Shown here: piece after piece, positions 1-7,811 of the stretch
Layout of the letters: each line of letters starts with the position of its first letter
How positions within the stretch are numbered: the stretch's first letter is position 1
Assembly (NCBI RefSeq): GCF_001672815.1
Contig: NZ_LZKK01000029.1
Location: 1 to 33,896, forward strand
Direction: 5' to 3'
Source of the DNA: Mycobacterium sp. E796
GTDB lineage: Bacteria; Actinomycetota; Actinomycetes; Mycobacteriales; Mycobacteriaceae
DNA length: 33,896 nucleotides
Position numbers and translations under genes: made by a program
Notes under the pieces: model-generated
Told to the model about the DNA's origin: nothing
The model's input: the letters and a program-made list of their open reading frames with translations, nothing else
Databases searched by the model: none

Positions 1-161
1 CCCTGGGCCCCGCAGTTGAGCACGGGCGCGAGGGCGTCGTGCAGGTCGGGCGACGCGTCGCCCAGCATCGGGCGGAAGTGAAACAGCACCACCCACACCG
101 CGGCGACGATGCGGAGTCCCGTCAGGGCCTTGATCTCTCCCCGGATCTCTTCGCCGCGCAC
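1..161 (-). CDS. Membrane acyltransferase, N-terminal part (acyltransferase 3 / OafA-like)
   Basis: This gene runs off the left edge, so only the first 53 codons are visible. Starting at GTG 161, the peptide contains GEIKALTGLRIVAAVWVVLF followed directly by HFRP. That is the typical first transmembrane helix of the acyltransferase 3 family, including the conserved histidine just after the helix. These integral membrane enzymes O-acylate sugars or lipids; the substrate here is unknown. A purine-rich stretch (AGGCGGAAAG, 177-168) lies just upstream of the GTG and supports this start. The gene is divergent from the anti-anti-sigma factor at 478, the same arrangement as Rv0517/Rv0516c in M. tuberculosis. 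The family call is fairly secure; the function is not. Confidence 0.75.
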   Translation of the reverse strand, partial: MRGEEIRGEIKALTGLRIVAAVWVVLFHFRPMLGDASPDLHDALAPVLNCGAQ

Positions 162-477
162 GTTGTTCTTTCCGCCTGGACTCTCGCTGTTTCGTATCCG
201 TTGGGTACCGGCTGACCGGGCGATGTCAAGCCCCCCGACCGGCAACCGGCAGCCCTCGAAGCGTAACAGCGCGAGCGTGCCGATCGCGTGATGGGCCGTG
301 GCGTGGCACGGGTTTCGGCGGGCGGCCCACGTCGGCCCGCGCAAGCCGTCCGCATTGCTTCGGCCCAGGCCAGAAGCCCCGAAAGTGGCTTCTTAGCAAA
401 GAGTTAGGACCGGCTTTCGGTCTCCTTAGATTTAGCGGGCACCGTTAGGAGGACAGGTTAAAAGGAATGGGGCGCTC
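162..477. other. Divergent intergenic region without a gene
   Basis: This 316-bp spacer between the acyltransferase (minus) and the anti-anti-sigma gene (plus) contains no credible reading frame. On the minus strand TTGACA lies at 229-224, with a weak TACCCA 16 nt further on (207-202), which could be a promoter for the acyltransferase. On the plus side the last 100 bases before 478 are AT-richer than their surroundings, with purine-rich AAAAGGAA at 460-467. I looked for a SigF-type promoter (GTTT, 15-17 nt, GGGTA) and found no well-spaced match. Confidence 0.5.
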
Positions 478-909
478 ATGACGATCACCGATGTCGCGAC
501 TCGGCACGGTTACGGCACCTTCGATTGCGGCGGTGCCCAGATTCGCGCCCACTGCCGTCACCTGGCGACCGTGGTGACGGTCCGCGGCAGCATCGACCCC
601 GCCAACGTCGACCGGGTCAGCGAATACCTTTGGCGATTCACCCTCGGGAGCAACCCCGTGGTGCTCGACCTGGGCGACGTGAGCCACTTTGCGACGGCCG
701 GAGTCGCACTGGTGCACCGGTTCGACGAGGACTGCCGCGCCGCCGGCGTCGAGTGGACCTTGGTCGCGAGCCCCGCGATCACCGGGCTGCTGGGCGACCG
801 GGGCGACTTTCCGATCGCCCGGTCGGTGCGCGAGGCGCTACGCAACCTCGCCGACGCCATCGTCAGCCGCCGTCAGCTCGTGCTGCCGCTCATCAAGAAG
901 ACGGCCTAG
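478..909 (+). CDS. oprA: Anti-anti-sigma factor, STAS domain (Rv0516c/OprA-like)
   Basis: A 143-residue single-domain STAS protein. The fold pattern is visible as strand VVTVRGSID, the VVLDLGDVSHFATAGVALV segment and a C-terminal helix ending in RRQLVLPLI. In M. tuberculosis the orthologue Rv0516c (OprA) links the kinase PknD and osmotic stress to SigF-controlled genes, and it is phosphorylated near the N-terminus. The threonine at position 2 is present here. In classical SpoIIAA-type proteins a serine follows the aspartate of the DxS motif. Here the corresponding segment reads HFATAG, so conventional serine phosphorylation there is doubtful. The 3' end overlaps the convergent membrane-protein gene by 72 bp. 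The start is ATG 478 with a purine-rich stretch upstream. Confidence 0.88.
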   Translation: MTITDVATRHGYGTFDCGGAQIRAHCRHLATVVTVRGSIDPANVDRVSEYLWRFTLGSNPVVLDLGDVSHFATAGVALVHRFDEDCRAAGVEWTLVASPAITGLLGDRGDFPIARSVREALRNLADAIVSRRQLVLPLIKKTA

Positions 910-1170
910 TTCTTCTCGGGGGGCCGGCTGCCGCCGCAGCCGCGCGACGCCCAGCACCGCCAGCACCCCCCCGGCCGTCACCAGCACCAGGGCCAGCAAC
1001 AGCAGCTGCGGGTTGTACACCAGCGACGTGGTGAACGGCTGGCCGTCCGCGATGGGCGCGACACGGACCGTGTGGCGCGCGTGCACCCAGGCCACCCCCG
1101 CGCCCGCCAGCGCCGCGCAGGCCAGGGTCAGCAAGACCACGGCCCGGAAGCTGCCGTAGCGGGCGGTCAC
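838..1170 (-). CDS. Small membrane protein (Rv0514-like)
   Basis: Predicted 110-residue protein starting at GTG 1170, which overlaps the stop of the upstream gene as GTGA. It has two hydrophobic segments, RAVVLLTLACAALAGAGVAW near the N-terminus and LLLLALVLVTAGGVLAVLGV after a polar stretch, so it is probably a two-helix membrane protein with a charged C-terminal tail. It matches Rv0514 of M. tuberculosis, last gene of the hem operon there. Its tail is somewhat longer than I recall for Rv0514 and runs 72 bp antisense into the end of the convergent oprA gene. No function is known. In M. tuberculosis a REP13E12 gene (Rv0515) separates these two genes; it is absent here. Confidence 0.75.
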   Translation of the reverse strand: MTARYGSFRAVVLLTLACAALAGAGVAWVHARHTVRVAPIADGQPFTTSLVYNPQLLLLALVLVTAGGVLAVLGVARLRRQPAPREELGRLLDERQHELTAADDGVGEVA

Positions 1171-1721
1171 GACGTCGGCCCGCCTTCGAAATCGTCGTCG
1201 GCGACATCGGATCCGGCGGGTTCCACCCGCTCCTGGACCAGCGGGGTCAGCGCCGCCCGAAGGTGACGATGGCGGCGCGCCCAGGCCTGGGCGGTGCGAT
1301 TGTTGGTGAGCTTGAGACCGATCCCGATCCGGCCGCGCGGCACCCCCACCAATTCGCCGAGCGCCCGCGCGGATTGCCACCTCGCCAGCTCCTTGCCGGA
1401 GGCCTGGTGATGCTCGGGCGCCGGATAGACCTTGACGATCTCCCGCACCAGGATGGTCTCGGTGCCCTGCCGCAGCGCGTCCTCGGTGAGCTCGACGGAG
1501 ACGTGGATGCGCGCCGCCTTCACCTGCAGCCCCACGAACGCCGAGACCAGCACCAGAAAGATCGCCGGGACGACCAGCGACACTTTCGCGCCGCTCCAGA
1601 TTTCGATCAGGACCATGGCGCCGGCCGAGGCCGGGCCCAGCGCCACCCACCACCAGCTCGCGCCGGGCTCGTAGAACAGCGGCTGCGGCTCGCCGCCGCG
1701 CGCCCCGGTCTCCGATGTCAA
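1167..1721 (-). CDS. Membrane protein of the DUF3093 type (Rv0513-like)
   Basis: Predicted 184 residues with two adjacent hydrophobic helices near the N-terminus (around WWWVALGPASAGAMVLIEIW and VSLVVPAIFLVLVSAFVGLQ), followed by a soluble C-terminal domain with basic and acidic patches. This matches the actinobacterial DUF3093 family and Rv0513. The likely start is TTG 1721, because no ATG or GTG lies in frame between it and hemB. It begins 13 bp after the hemB stop and ends in a 4-bp GTGA overlap with the next gene, so it is co-transcribed with the haem genes. Function is unknown; the position suggests only a loose link to tetrapyrrole synthesis. Confidence 0.8.
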   Translation of the reverse strand: MTSETGARGGEPQPLFYEPGASWWWVALGPASAGAMVLIEIWSGAKVSLVVPAIFLVLVSAFVGLQVKAARIHVSVELTEDALRQGTETILVREIVKVYPAPEHHQASGKELARWQSARALGELVGVPRGRIGIGLKLTNNRTAQAWARRHRHLRAALTPLVQERVEPAGSDVADDDFEGGPTS

Positions 1722-1734
1722 AGCGCGCCCCGTC

Positions 1735-2715
1735 TCACGAAAGCCACCCCGCCGCGTCCGCGGCCCAGTAGGTGAGCACGATATCGGCCCCGGCGCGCCG
1801 GATACTCGTCAGCGACTCCAGCGCGGCGGCGCGTTCGTCGATCCAGCCGTTGGCGGCCGCCGCGCAGATCATCGCGTATTCGCCCGATACCTGGTAAGCG
1901 GCCACCGGCACCGGTGAGATCGAGGCCGCCGCGGACACCACATCCAGGTAGCCCATCGCGGGCTTGACCATCAGGATGTCGGCGCCCTCGTCGAGGTCCA
2001 GCCGGATCTCGCGCAGCGCCTCGCGGAAGTTGCCCGACTCCTGCTGGTAGGTGCGCCGGTCGCCGGACAGGCTGCTGCTCACCGCTTCCCGGAAGGGGCC
2101 GTAGAACGCCGAGGCGAACTTCGCCGCGTAGGCCAGGATCACCACATCGGCGTAGCCCGCGGCGTCCAGGCCGTCGCGGATCGCGGCCACCTGGCCGTCC
2201 ATCATCCCGCTCGGCCCGACCACGTGGGCGCCCGATTCCGCTTGTGCCACAGCCAGTTTGACGTAGCGGGCCAAGGTGGCATCATTGTCCACCCGCCCCC
2301 TGGCGTCCAGCACCCCGCAGTGCCCGTGATCGGTGAACTCGTCCAGGCAGGTGTCGGCCATCAACACCGTGGCGTCGCCGAGATCCTTGGCCAGGTCGCG
2401 CAGCGCGACGTTGAGGATGCCGTCGGGGTCGGTGCCGGCCGAGCCCGTCGGGTCCTTGTCCTGGTCGCGGGGCACGCCGAACAGCATCAGCCCGCCCACC
2501 CCCGCGGCGACCGCGTCCTCCGCGGCCGCGCGCAGCGAATCCCGGTCGTGCTGAACCACATTCGGCATCGACGCGATGGGCCGCGGTTCGTCGATCCCGT
2601 CGGCGACGAACATCGGCAGCACCAAATGCCTTGGCTCCAGGGACGTTTGCGCCACCAGGCGACGCAACGCGGGGGTCGAGCGGAGCCGGCGCGGACGCTG
2701 CCGCGGATAGGCCAT
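1735..2715 (-). CDS. hemB: Delta-aminolevulinic acid dehydratase (porphobilinogen synthase)
   Basis: HemB condenses two molecules of 5-aminolevulinate into porphobilinogen in the cytoplasm. The 326-residue length is normal. The two Schiff-base lysines are visible as K199 in AYAAKFASAFYGPFRE and K251 in ILMVKPAMGYLD. The metal loop reads DTCLDEFTDHGHCG (121-134): the first and third cysteines of the zinc-type C-x-C...C site are kept (C123, C133), but the middle position is aspartate (D125). The metal requirement may therefore differ from E. coli HemB. The start is ATG 2715, only 3 nt after the hemD stop (TAACCAATG), so the gene is translationally linked to hemD in the hemA-hemC-hemD-hemB operon. 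Confidence 0.97.
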   Translation of the reverse strand: MAYPRQRPRRLRSTPALRRLVAQTSLEPRHLVLPMFVADGIDEPRPIASMPNVVQHDRDSLRAAAEDAVAAGVGGLMLFGVPRDQDKDPTGSAGTDPDGILNVALRDLAKDLGDATVLMADTCLDEFTDHGHCGVLDARGRVDNDATLARYVKLAVAQAESGAHVVGPSGMMDGQVAAIRDGLDAAGYADVVILAYAAKFASAFYGPFREAVSSSLSGDRRTYQQESGNFREALREIRLDLDEGADILMVKPAMGYLDVVSAAASISPVPVAAYQVSGEYAMICAAAANGWIDERAAALESLTSIRRAGADIVLTYWAADAAGWLS

Positions 2716-2718
2716 TGG

Positions 2719-4389
2719 TTAGCGCCTGCGGCTCTTCTTGCGCGGCGGTGGCAGCGCGCCCTCGGCGCGCAACCGCGCGGCGTGTTCGGCCAGGGCGTCG
2801 ACCAGGGGGCCGACGGCCGCGGTGTCGGGCTGGACGTCGACCCGCAAGCCGAACTCGGCGGCGGTCTCGGCAGTCTTGGGGCCGATGCAGGCGATGATCG
2901 TCCGGGCGTGCGGCTTGCCGGCGATGCCGACCAGGTTGCGCACCGTCGAGCTGGACGTGAAGCACACCGCGTCGAAGCCGCCCGTCTTGATCATTTCGCG
3001 GGTGGCCGCCGGCGGCGGCGCGGCGCGCACCGTCCGGTACGCCGTCACGTCCTCGATCTCCCAGCCGCGCTCGCGCAGGCCCTCGGCCAGCGTCTCGGTG
3101 GCGATGTCGGCCCGCGGCAGCAGGACACGGTTCACCGGGTCGAAAATGCTGTCGTAGGGCGGGAAGTCGTCCAGCAGGCCGAGCGAGGACTGCTCGCCGG
3201 CCGGCACCAGCTCGGGGCTGATGCCGAAGGCGCGCACCCGGTCGGCCGTCGACTCGCCGACGCAGGCGATCTTCACGCCGGAGAACGCGCGGGCGTCCAG
3301 GCCGAACTCACCGAACTTCTCCCACACCGCGCGCACCGCGTTGGTGGAGGTGAACACCACCCACTGGAAGCGGCCGTCGACCAGGCCCTTGACGGCCCGT
3401 TCCATCTGGGCGGGGCTGCGCGGCGGCTCGACGGCGATGGTCGGCACCTCGACCGGCAGCGCGCCGTAGGAGGTCAACCGCTCGCTCATCTCGCCGGCCT
3501 GGTCCTTGGTGCGGGGCACCAGCACGGTCCAGCCGTACAGCGCGCGGCTTTCCCACCAGTTCAGCTTCGCCCGGCTGGCCACCGTCTTGCCGATGGTCAC
3601 CACCAGCGGCCCGGTCAGCGGGCCGGCCGGGTCGCTGCCGCCCAGGACTGCCGAATCCGTCAGGCCACTCAGGGTCGTCTCGACCGAACGCTGCTGGCAG
3701 GTGGTGCCCTGCGCGGTCACCACGCAGGGGGTGGCCTCGGCCAGCTCGTGCTCGATCAGGGCGCGCGCCGCGTCGGCCAGGTGGGACGCGGTGGCCTGCA
3801 GGATCAGCGGGCCGGGCGCCGCGGCCAGCGCATCCCAGTCGACATGGGGGTCGCGCACGTCGGCGACGGTGTGCGACGAGCCCAGCGGCAGGCCGGCGTA
3901 GGTCGGGACGGCGCTGGTGGCGGCCAGGCCGGGCACGATCTCGATGTGCAGGTGGCTGCGCGCGACGGCGTTCACCTCGGTGATGACGGCGTCGAGCGTC
4001 AGCGGGTCACCGGCCACCAGCCGCACCACGTCGACGCCGGCACGGGCCTCGGCGACCAGCGTCTTGGCCACCTCCGTCGGTTCGCCCAGCGCCGGACGCA
4101 CATCGGGCCCGGCGGATATCACCGCGGGCGCCGCGTGATCGTCCGGGGACCCTTGGCTGTCGCCTTCGGTGGTCGGGACGGCCGGGCCGGCCGGCGCCGG
4201 CCCGGAGACCGGCGGCAGGTCCTTGCCGATCAGCGCGAGCACGGGTTCGGGCACGTCCGGGTCGGTGAACACCAGGGCGGCGTTGGCCAGCACCGAGGCG
4301 GCCCGCGTCGTCAACAGTCCCGGGTCACCGGGGCCGGAGCCCACGAACGTGATGTGGCCCGGTCTCGGCTTACGCCCTCGCGTCGTCAT
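2719..4389 (-). CDS. hemD: Fused methyltransferase-like / uroporphyrinogen-III synthase
   Basis: A 556-residue fusion. The N-terminal half resembles uroporphyrinogen-III C-methyltransferase (FVGSGPGDPGLLT near residue 14; VRLVAGDPL and the GLAATSAVPTYAGLPLG segment). The C-terminal half, from about ALYGWTVLVPRTKDQAGEMS, is a HemD domain that closes hydroxymethylbilane to uroporphyrinogen III. The VVFTSTNAVRAV and FDAVCFTSSSTVRN segments are typical of that domain. In M. tuberculosis this is Rv0511, annotated hemD or cysG. The start is ATG 4389 (MTTRGRK), preceded by GGGAG and 22 bp after hemC. A longer frame reaching 4449 overlaps the end of hemC and looks spurious. The C-terminus is strongly basic (KKSRRR). 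Whether the methyltransferase half is active cannot be judged from sequence. Confidence 0.95.
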   Translation of the reverse strand: MTTRGRKPRPGHITFVGSGPGDPGLLTTRAASVLANAALVFTDPDVPEPVLALIGKDLPPVSGPAPAGPAVPTTEGDSQGSPDDHAAPAVISAGPDVRPALGEPTEVAKTLVAEARAGVDVVRLVAGDPLTLDAVITEVNAVARSHLHIEIVPGLAATSAVPTYAGLPLGSSHTVADVRDPHVDWDALAAAPGPLILQATASHLADAARALIEHELAEATPCVVTAQGTTCQQRSVETTLSGLTDSAVLGGSDPAGPLTGPLVVTIGKTVASRAKLNWWESRALYGWTVLVPRTKDQAGEMSERLTSYGALPVEVPTIAVEPPRSPAQMERAVKGLVDGRFQWVVFTSTNAVRAVWEKFGEFGLDARAFSGVKIACVGESTADRVRAFGISPELVPAGEQSSLGLLDDFPPYDSIFDPVNRVLLPRADIATETLAEGLRERGWEIEDVTAYRTVRAAPPPAATREMIKTGGFDAVCFTSSSTVRNLVGIAGKPHARTIIACIGPKTAETAAEFGLRVDVQPDTAAVGPLVDALAEHAARLRAEGALPPPRKKSRRR

Positions 4390-4411
4390 TGTCGCTCCCA
4401 AGTGACTCTCT

Positions 4412-5356
4412 TCAGTTTCCTTGCGCGGGGTCTTGCCGCGCCCCCCCAATCAGCTCCCGGGCGCCCAGCTCGAACAGCTCCGCGGCGACCGAAAGCCCCA
4501 GCTCTCGCGCCCGGCCGGGAGTGCCGACTCCGGACGCTCGGATCACATCCGACCCGTCCAGCGCCGCCACGCAGCCACGCAACGACAGCTCTTCGAAGAC
4601 CCGGCCGTCCTCATCGATGGACTCGACCACCTCGGCGATCGCGCCCACCGGTGCGGAGCAACCCGCCTCCAGTTCGGCCAGCAGGGCTCGCTCCGCGGTG
4701 ACCGCCGCGCGCGTGTCGGCGTCGTCCAGCTCCGCCAGCACCGCCGCCAACTCGTCACCGGCGCGGCATTCGACGGCGAGCGCGCCCTGAGCCGGTGCTG
4801 GCAACATCTGCACCGGCTCTAGCGTCTCGGTGACATCGTCGAGGCGGCCCAGCCGGGCGAGACCGGCCCGGGCCACGACGATCGCGTCAAGATCACCACT
4901 GCTTACCCTGTTCAACCTGGTATCTAGGTTGCCTCGTAGGGGGCGGATTTCCAAACCGAGACCCAATGCCCTAAGCTGTGCGGCCCGCCGCGGCGACGAG
5001 GTACCCACCAGCGAACCCGCCGGCAACTCCCCCAGCACCAACCCGTCCCGGGCGACGAGCGCGTCGCGGGGGTCGTTGCGCGGCGGGATCGCCGCGATGG
5101 TGAACCTCGGGTCGTCGGCGGTGGGCAAATCCTTGTGCGAATGCACCGCGGCGTCGACGCGGCCGTCGTCGATGGCCTCCCGCAGCGCGGTGGTGAACGC
5201 CCCCACGCCGAGGCTCTGGATGGGCGCCGACGACCGGTCACCCGCGGTCGCGATGGTCACCAATTCCGCGGGGTGGCCGTTGGCGATCAAGGCGTCCCTG
5301 ACGACGCCGGCCTGGGTGGTGGCCAACAGGCTGCCCCGCGTGCCTATCCGGATCAC
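4412..5356 (-). CDS. hemC: Porphobilinogen deaminase (hydroxymethylbilane synthase)
   Basis: HemC polymerises four porphobilinogens into hydroxymethylbilane on a covalent dipyrromethane cofactor. The cofactor cysteine is visible in [11 protein letters not shown] (about C233), the catalytic aspartate in HSHKDLP (about D76), and the family signature in [11 protein letters not shown] and RGNLDTRLN. At 314 residues the length is normal. GTG 5356 (MIRIGTRGS) matches the usual N-terminus of the family. An in-frame TTG at 5365 would add three residues and sit 4 nt from the hemA stop, and it cannot be excluded. The gene lies between hemA and hemD in the operon. Confidence 0.96.
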
Positions 5357-5369
5357 GTGCGCCAATCGG

Positions 5370-6749
5370 CTACTCGGCGGACTGCGTCGGCACGCCGGCG
5401 TCGAAACCGCTTGATAGAGCGGGCAAGTCGGCAGTCCCGACGGCGGCTACCGAGTCAATAGCGGTCTGGTCGAGTTCGAAGAGCTCGCGCAGGGCCTCGG
5501 CGTAGCTGTCGCCGCCGGGGGCGCTGGCGAGCTGCTTGATCCGCACGGTCGGGGCGTGCAGCAGCTTGTCCACCACCCGCCGCACGGTGCGGGCCACCTC
5601 CTCGCGATGGGCGCTCTCGAGGCCGGGCAGCCGGTTGTCGAGGCGCAGCAGTTCGGCTTCGACGACGTCGGCGGCGCGCTGGCGCAGCGCCGTCACCGTC
5701 GGGGTGACCTCGGCCATCCGCTGTCCGGCCAGGTAGCTGGCGACTTCGGCCGCCACGATGTGGCGCGCGGCGTCGACGTCGGAGGCCGCTGCATGCGCCG
5801 ACGGCTCGTGCTGCACGCGTTCCACGTCGACGACCCAGACACCGGGCAGCCCGGCCACCGCCGGATCGACGTCGCGCGGCATGCCCAGGTCACAGATCAC
5901 CAGGGGATGGGTGGTCTCGTCCCGGCGGGCGGTGGCCAGCGCGTGGTGCACGTCGGCCAGCGACACCACGGGGCTGACCGCGCCCGTGCAGCTGACCACG
6001 ACGTCGGCCTCCGCGAGCGCGTCGGCCAGCCGGTCGAGGGTCAGCGCCTCGGCGCGCACCCCGGACTCGCGGATCTTGCGGGCCAGCCGCTGCCCCCGGG
6101 AGGCCGACCGGTTGAGCACCAGAACATGGTCGATGCCGGCCCGGGTGAGGTGGGCAGATGACAGCGCGCCCATCGCCCCGGCGCCGATGACGGCGGCGGT
6201 CTTGCCCGCCAGCCCGCCGAGCCTGCGTTCGGCCATGGCGAGCGCGACCGACACCACCGAGGCGCCGGCGGCGTCGATGGCGGTTTCGGAATGCACCCGC
6301 TTGCCCACCGAGAGCGCCCGCTGGGCCAGCTCATGCAGCACCCGGCCGACGGTGCGGTTGGCCTCGGCCGCGGCGTAGGCGCGACGCACCTGGCCCAGCA
6401 CCTGCTGCTCGCCGATCACCGCCGAATCCAGGCCACTGGCGACGGCAAATAGGTGTTCGACGGCGGCCTCGCTGTAGCGCACGTAGGCGTACTTGGTCAG
6501 GTCACCCATCGACATGCCGGAATGTTCCGACAGCACCTGCCCGACCACCGCCAACCCGCCGTGGAACGCGTCGACGACGGCGTACACCTCGACGCGGTTG
6601 CATGTCGAGAGCACCATCGCCTCGGTCACCAGCGGCGACTGCAACACCCGATCGACGATCTTGACCTGATCGGCCTCGTCGATGCTGAGTTGTTCCAGGA
6701 CGGAGACCGGCGCACTACGGTGCGAAACCCCGAAGAGCAAGACGCTCAC
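5370..6749 (-). CDS. hemA: Glutamyl-tRNA reductase
   Basis: HemA reduces glutamyl-tRNA(Glu) to glutamate-1-semialdehyde, the committed and usually regulated step of C5 haem synthesis. The catalytic cysteine is C50 in [11 protein letters not shown]. The [20 protein letters not shown] signature and the NADPH-binding [13 protein letters not shown] segment follow, then a C-terminal dimerisation region containing [16 protein letters not shown]. Predicted length is 459 residues. The start is GTG 6749 ([14 protein letters not shown]), the conserved family N-terminus; the frame stays open to 6833 but that extension has no family resemblance. It heads the compact hemA-hemC-hemD-hemB run, with about 100 bp separating it from the upstream glutaredoxin-like gene. 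Confidence 0.96.
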
Positions 6750-6803
6750 GGCAGCATCACCTGGCCAGCTCCCTTGCTTCCTCCAGTAACTGAACTGGTG
6801 TCC

Positions 6804-6833
6804 ACGGTAAACGTTAATCAGCTGGGCTACCAA
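6804..6833 (-). promoter_or_regulatory. Candidate promoter for the hem operon
   Basis: In the 100-bp gap upstream of hemA, TTGGTA (6833-6828) and TACCGT (6809-6804) are spaced 18 nt apart on the minus strand, resembling a housekeeping mycobacterial promoter. The predicted RNA would start near 6797 and have a leader of about 48 nt before GTG 6749. This would let hemA be transcribed independently of the upstream gene. Confidence 0.35.
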
Positions 6834-6849
6834 ATGAATGGTCGCCGGA

Positions 6850-7107
6850 CTACCCAGCCAGATCGGCCCGCAGCCGGGGCTCGTCGACCTCCCAATAGCT
6901 GTGCTCGCGCCCGTCCAGCAGGATCACCGGCAGTCGGTCGCCGAACTCCGCGCGCAACGCCGGGTTGCCCGCCGCCGCGGCGGCGTCGACGTCGGTCGTG
7001 GCCAGCTCGAAGCCGAGCTCGCCCGCCAGTTCCTCCAGCCGCGCGTGCACCCGCTCACAGATGGTGCAGCCGTCGCGGGTGAGCAGCTCCACACGTCGCG
7101 AGGTCAT
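6850..7107 (-). CDS. Glutaredoxin-like thioredoxin-fold protein (Rv0508-like)
   Basis: An 85-residue protein with the redox motif CTIC at residues 14-17 right after the first strand ([15 protein letters not shown]). It continues through a helix to the cis-proline strand region RLPVILLDG and ends [13 protein letters not shown]. This is the short glutaredoxin-like family often placed upstream of hemA in actinobacteria. It probably acts as a cytoplasmic dithiol oxidoreductase, perhaps coupled to mycothiol, but the partner is unknown. The start is ATG 7107. It is divergent from the WXG100 pair, and an inverted repeat lies between the two. Confidence 0.85.
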
Positions 7108-7121
7108 GGCCACCAGTGTGC

Positions 7122-7155
7122 CTAGTGAATTGTCGGGCCGCCCCAAATTCACTAG
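7122..7155. repeat. Inverted repeat between divergent promoters (candidate operator)
   Basis: The perfect 10-bp arms CTAGTGAATT (7122-7131) and AATTCACTAG (7146-7155) are separated by a 14-nt GC-rich spacer. The element sits in the 57-bp gap between the glutaredoxin-like gene (start 7107, minus) and the WXG100 gene (start 7165, plus). The right arm overlaps a likely -10 hexamer (TAGCGT, 7153-7158). Such placement fits an operator for a dimeric regulator, but no regulator gene lies alongside. Confidence 0.6.
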
Positions 7156-7158
7156 CGT
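7153..7158 (+). promoter_or_regulatory. Candidate -10 of a leaderless WXG100 transcript
   Basis: TAGCGT fits the mycobacterial TANNNT hexamer and ends 6 nt before ATG 7165, so transcription would begin at or next to the start codon. No Shine-Dalgarno sequence is visible before that ATG, which is consistent with leaderless initiation. Confidence 0.45.
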
Positions 7159-7164
7159 GCCGGT

Positions 7165-7476
7165 ATGGGCGCTGAGGGGACGCTCCACGTCGATGCCATG
7201 GTGATGCGGGAGTTTGCCGCCTCCGTTGGCGGCGCGGCCGAGCATCTGATGGCTGAGCTCGAGCAGCTCGACGATCAGGTGGGTCAGGTGTTGGGCGGCT
7301 GGCGTGGGGCGTCGGGGACCGCGTACGGGTCGGCTTGGGAGCTGTGGCATAAGGGCGCCACCGAGGTGCACGCGGGCTTGGCGATGTTGGCGCATCTGGT
7401 GGGTCAGGCCGGCGGCGTTTACGAGCAGAACGAGGCGAGGGCCGCCCAGGAGATGCGCGGGGTTTACCGTGGCTGA
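7165..7476 (+). CDS. WXG100-family (Esx-like) protein, first of a pair
   Basis: A 103-residue helical protein with the WXG turn as W46-R47-G48 (GGWRGASG) between two predicted helices, the hallmark of type VII secretion substrates. Near the C-terminus YEQNE (86-90) fits the YxxxD/E secretion signal. It overlaps the next gene by 8 bp, and that gene also encodes a WXG100 protein, so the two probably form an EsxA/EsxB-like heterodimer. No ESX core component (EccC, EccD, MycP), PE or PPE gene is nearby, so the pair is orphan. In M. tuberculosis this place holds mmpS2 and mmpL2. The secretion route and role are unknown. Confidence 0.82.
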   Translation: MGAEGTLHVDAMVMREFAASVGGAAEHLMAELEQLDDQVGQVLGGWRGASGTAYGSAWELWHKGATEVHAGLAMLAHLVGQAGGVYEQNEARAAQEMRGVYRG

Positions 7477-7759
7477 GGCGTTCCGCGTGGACCCCGAAGC
7501 GTTGGCCGATGCGGTCCAGCGAATGACCGAGTTTCAGCGCCGGGCCGAAGAGATGCTCGCCGAAATCGATTCGCGGGCAAAGCGTTTGCATGCAGCCTGG
7601 ACCGGCGAAGGCGCGGCGGCTCACGCCGAGGCACATCAGCATTGGGCCCGCGGCGAGGCGATGATGCGTGAGGCGCTGGGTCAGCTGCGCGCGGCCGGGG
7701 CGACCGCCCATCGCAATTACACCGGCGCCATGTCAACGAATTTGGGCATGTGGCCCTGA
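7469..7759 (+). CDS. WXG100-family (Esx-like) protein, second of a pair
   Basis: A 96-residue protein starting at GTG 7469 inside the end of its partner gene (8-bp overlap), which implies translational coupling. The WXG motif is W44-T45-G46 (LHAAWTGEGAAAHAEAH), flanked by alanine- and glutamate-rich amphipathic helices. Its C-terminus (MSTNLGMWP) has no obvious YxxxD/E signal. The pair therefore divides as known heterodimers do, with only one partner carrying the export signal. Family membership is clear; any secretion system serving it must lie elsewhere in the genome. Confidence 0.82.
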   Translation: MAEAFRVDPEALADAVQRMTEFQRRAEEMLAEIDSRAKRLHAAWTGEGAAAHAEAHQHWARGEAMMREALGQLRAAGATAHRNYTGAMSTNLGMWP

Positions 7760-7811
7760 CCTGACCGCGCCCCCATCAAGCTCAGGCGCAGAAAACCGCC
7801 TCTAACATCCG

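Noticed and set aside
361..477. SigF promoter before oprA
   Set aside because: GGCTTT (412-417) and GGGCAC (437-442) are 19 nt apart and match the SigF consensus poorly, so I did not annotate it.
2224..4701. A long plus-strand reading frame of 825 codons
   Set aside because: It lies antisense to hemB, hemD and hemC, whose products match known families along their full length. Long antisense frames are expected in GC-rich mycobacterial DNA, and its translation is low-complexity Arg/Gly/His-rich.
6750..6833. Extension of hemA to 6833
   Set aside because: The conserved HemA N-terminus begins at GTG 6749, and a promoter candidate occupies the extension.
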